A DNA stretch of 38,243 bases from a virus, in the IMG/VR virus record IMGVR_UViG_3300005515_000654, positions 1-38,243 of that record; one strand, written 5' to 3'. The notes under the pieces were generated by a model that ran no database searches, was not told the origin of the DNA, and saw only the letters and a list, made by a program, of their open reading frames with translations. The translations under genes were made by a program, and so were the position numbers. Numbering within the stretch: position 1 is the stretch's first letter; the number at the start of each line of letters is the position of its first letter. Below, piece by piece: positions 37,878 to 38,243 of this stretch.

Positions 37878-38243
37878 ATGCTTACCAAAATAGCGGCTAT
37901 AGCCATTCTGTCCCTCGGACTGGCCACCTCCGCCCTCGCCCAGTCTTCCAGCGGTTCATCGAGCGGCAACTCGTCGGGCGGTGGTGCTGCGGGAAGCGGA
38001 TCGGCGACCGGGACCATCTCCGGACCGGGCAGCATGAACGGCAACGGAAGCGGCGGAACGAACAGCAGCAATCCGGGAATCGTCGATCCCAATACGACCA
38101 ACAGCACGATCAATAGTGGCAATTCCGGCTCGAATGGCGATTCGAATGACTGCCTTCGCACGCCGCAGGCAGATTCGAACGGTAACTCCGGCTCATCCGG
38201 CAATGCCATCAGTCCCGACAATTCGGCCGCATGCTCGCAATAA
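37878..38243 (+). CDS. Secreted Ser/Gly/Asn-rich protein
   Basis: The product is a 121-aa protein ending at the last base of the window. AAGGAG precedes ATG 37878. A signal peptide (MLTKIAAIAILSLGLATSAL, cut near AQ-S) is followed by low-complexity Ser/Gly/Asn repeats and two Cys (SNDCLR and SAACSQ). The layout equals that of the protein at 7073-7402 although the repeats differ. It lies beyond the tRNA-Ser and is probably a host gene. The function is unknown; an extracellular matrix or surface role is a guess. Confidence 0.8.
   Translation: MLTKIAAIAILSLGLATSALAQSSSGSSSGNSSGGGAAGSGSATGTISGPGSMNGNGSGGTNSSNPGIVDPNTTNSTINSGNSGSNGDSNDCLRTPQADSNGNSGSSGNAISPDNSAACSQ

Overview
The window looks like most of a temperate siphophage genome (a prophage) in an alphaproteobacterium of the rhizobial group. 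Pointers to the host are the GAAC-N7-GAAC LexA box, the ANDN motif in several proteins (as in KPANDNK, SPANDNP and PAANDND), GC-rich coding with many ATGA overlaps, and a tRNA-Ser with an encoded CCA. I see no integrase. The tRNA-Ser at 37639-37728 has its 3' end facing the phage genes and is the best candidate for one attachment site. The other end, probably with the integrase, would lie left of position 1.

Layout. 1-8 kb: accessory and regulatory genes, mostly on the + strand. These are an excisionase-like HTH gene coupled to a winged-helix gene, an unknown three-TM protein converging on a stand-alone ATP-dependent DNA ligase, and a small + strand operon with zinc-ribbon proteins that starts at a LexA box shared with the ligase. 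They are followed by an Rmf/CrpP-like protein, a ribbon-helix-helix protein and a secreted Asn-rich protein. 8.3-9.1 kb: a phosphoribosyltransferase followed by two strong terminators. 9.2-11.2 kb (- strand): lysis cassette (holin, SAR lysozyme, overlapping Rz/Rz1-type spanins and two further genes), with a zinc-ribbon gene nested antisense inside one of them. 11.4-12.4 kb: a + strand O-acyltransferase moron. 12.4-31.5 kb (- strand): HK97-type structural cassette in the usual order, transcribed from terminase to tail spike. 31.6-34.1 kb: HNH nuclease, a phage tRNA-Thr, a 24-codon membrane microprotein and two early or packaging genes. 34.2-35.7 kb: a control region with two operator-like palindromes, a Cro-like HTH gene, a 240-bp block dense in TGCACGG inverted pairs, and a DUF4145-like gene. 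35.7-37.4 kb (- strand): a replication initiator with four palindromic iterons inside its coding sequence and an AlpA-like regulator. 37.6-38.2 kb: tRNA-Ser and a second secreted Ser/Asn-rich protein, probably host DNA.

How it works together. The - strand transcript from about 34.1 kb down to 9.2 kb would make packaging, head, tail and lysis functions in assembly order; many junctions are ATGA or TAATG, which suggests translational coupling. The initiator at 35.8-37.1 kb probably binds the iterons in its own gene, as phage lambda O does. The paired palindromes at 34174-34228 lie in a divergent promoter and are likely repressor operators. The LexA box at 4390-4404 would tie the ligase and the zinc-ribbon operon to DNA damage, the usual cue for prophage induction.

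Several genes here are very short: 54, 34 and 54 codons in the structural cassette, 44 after the initiator, and 24- and 27-codon single-TM peptides. All functional calls come from reading the sequence; no database search was run.
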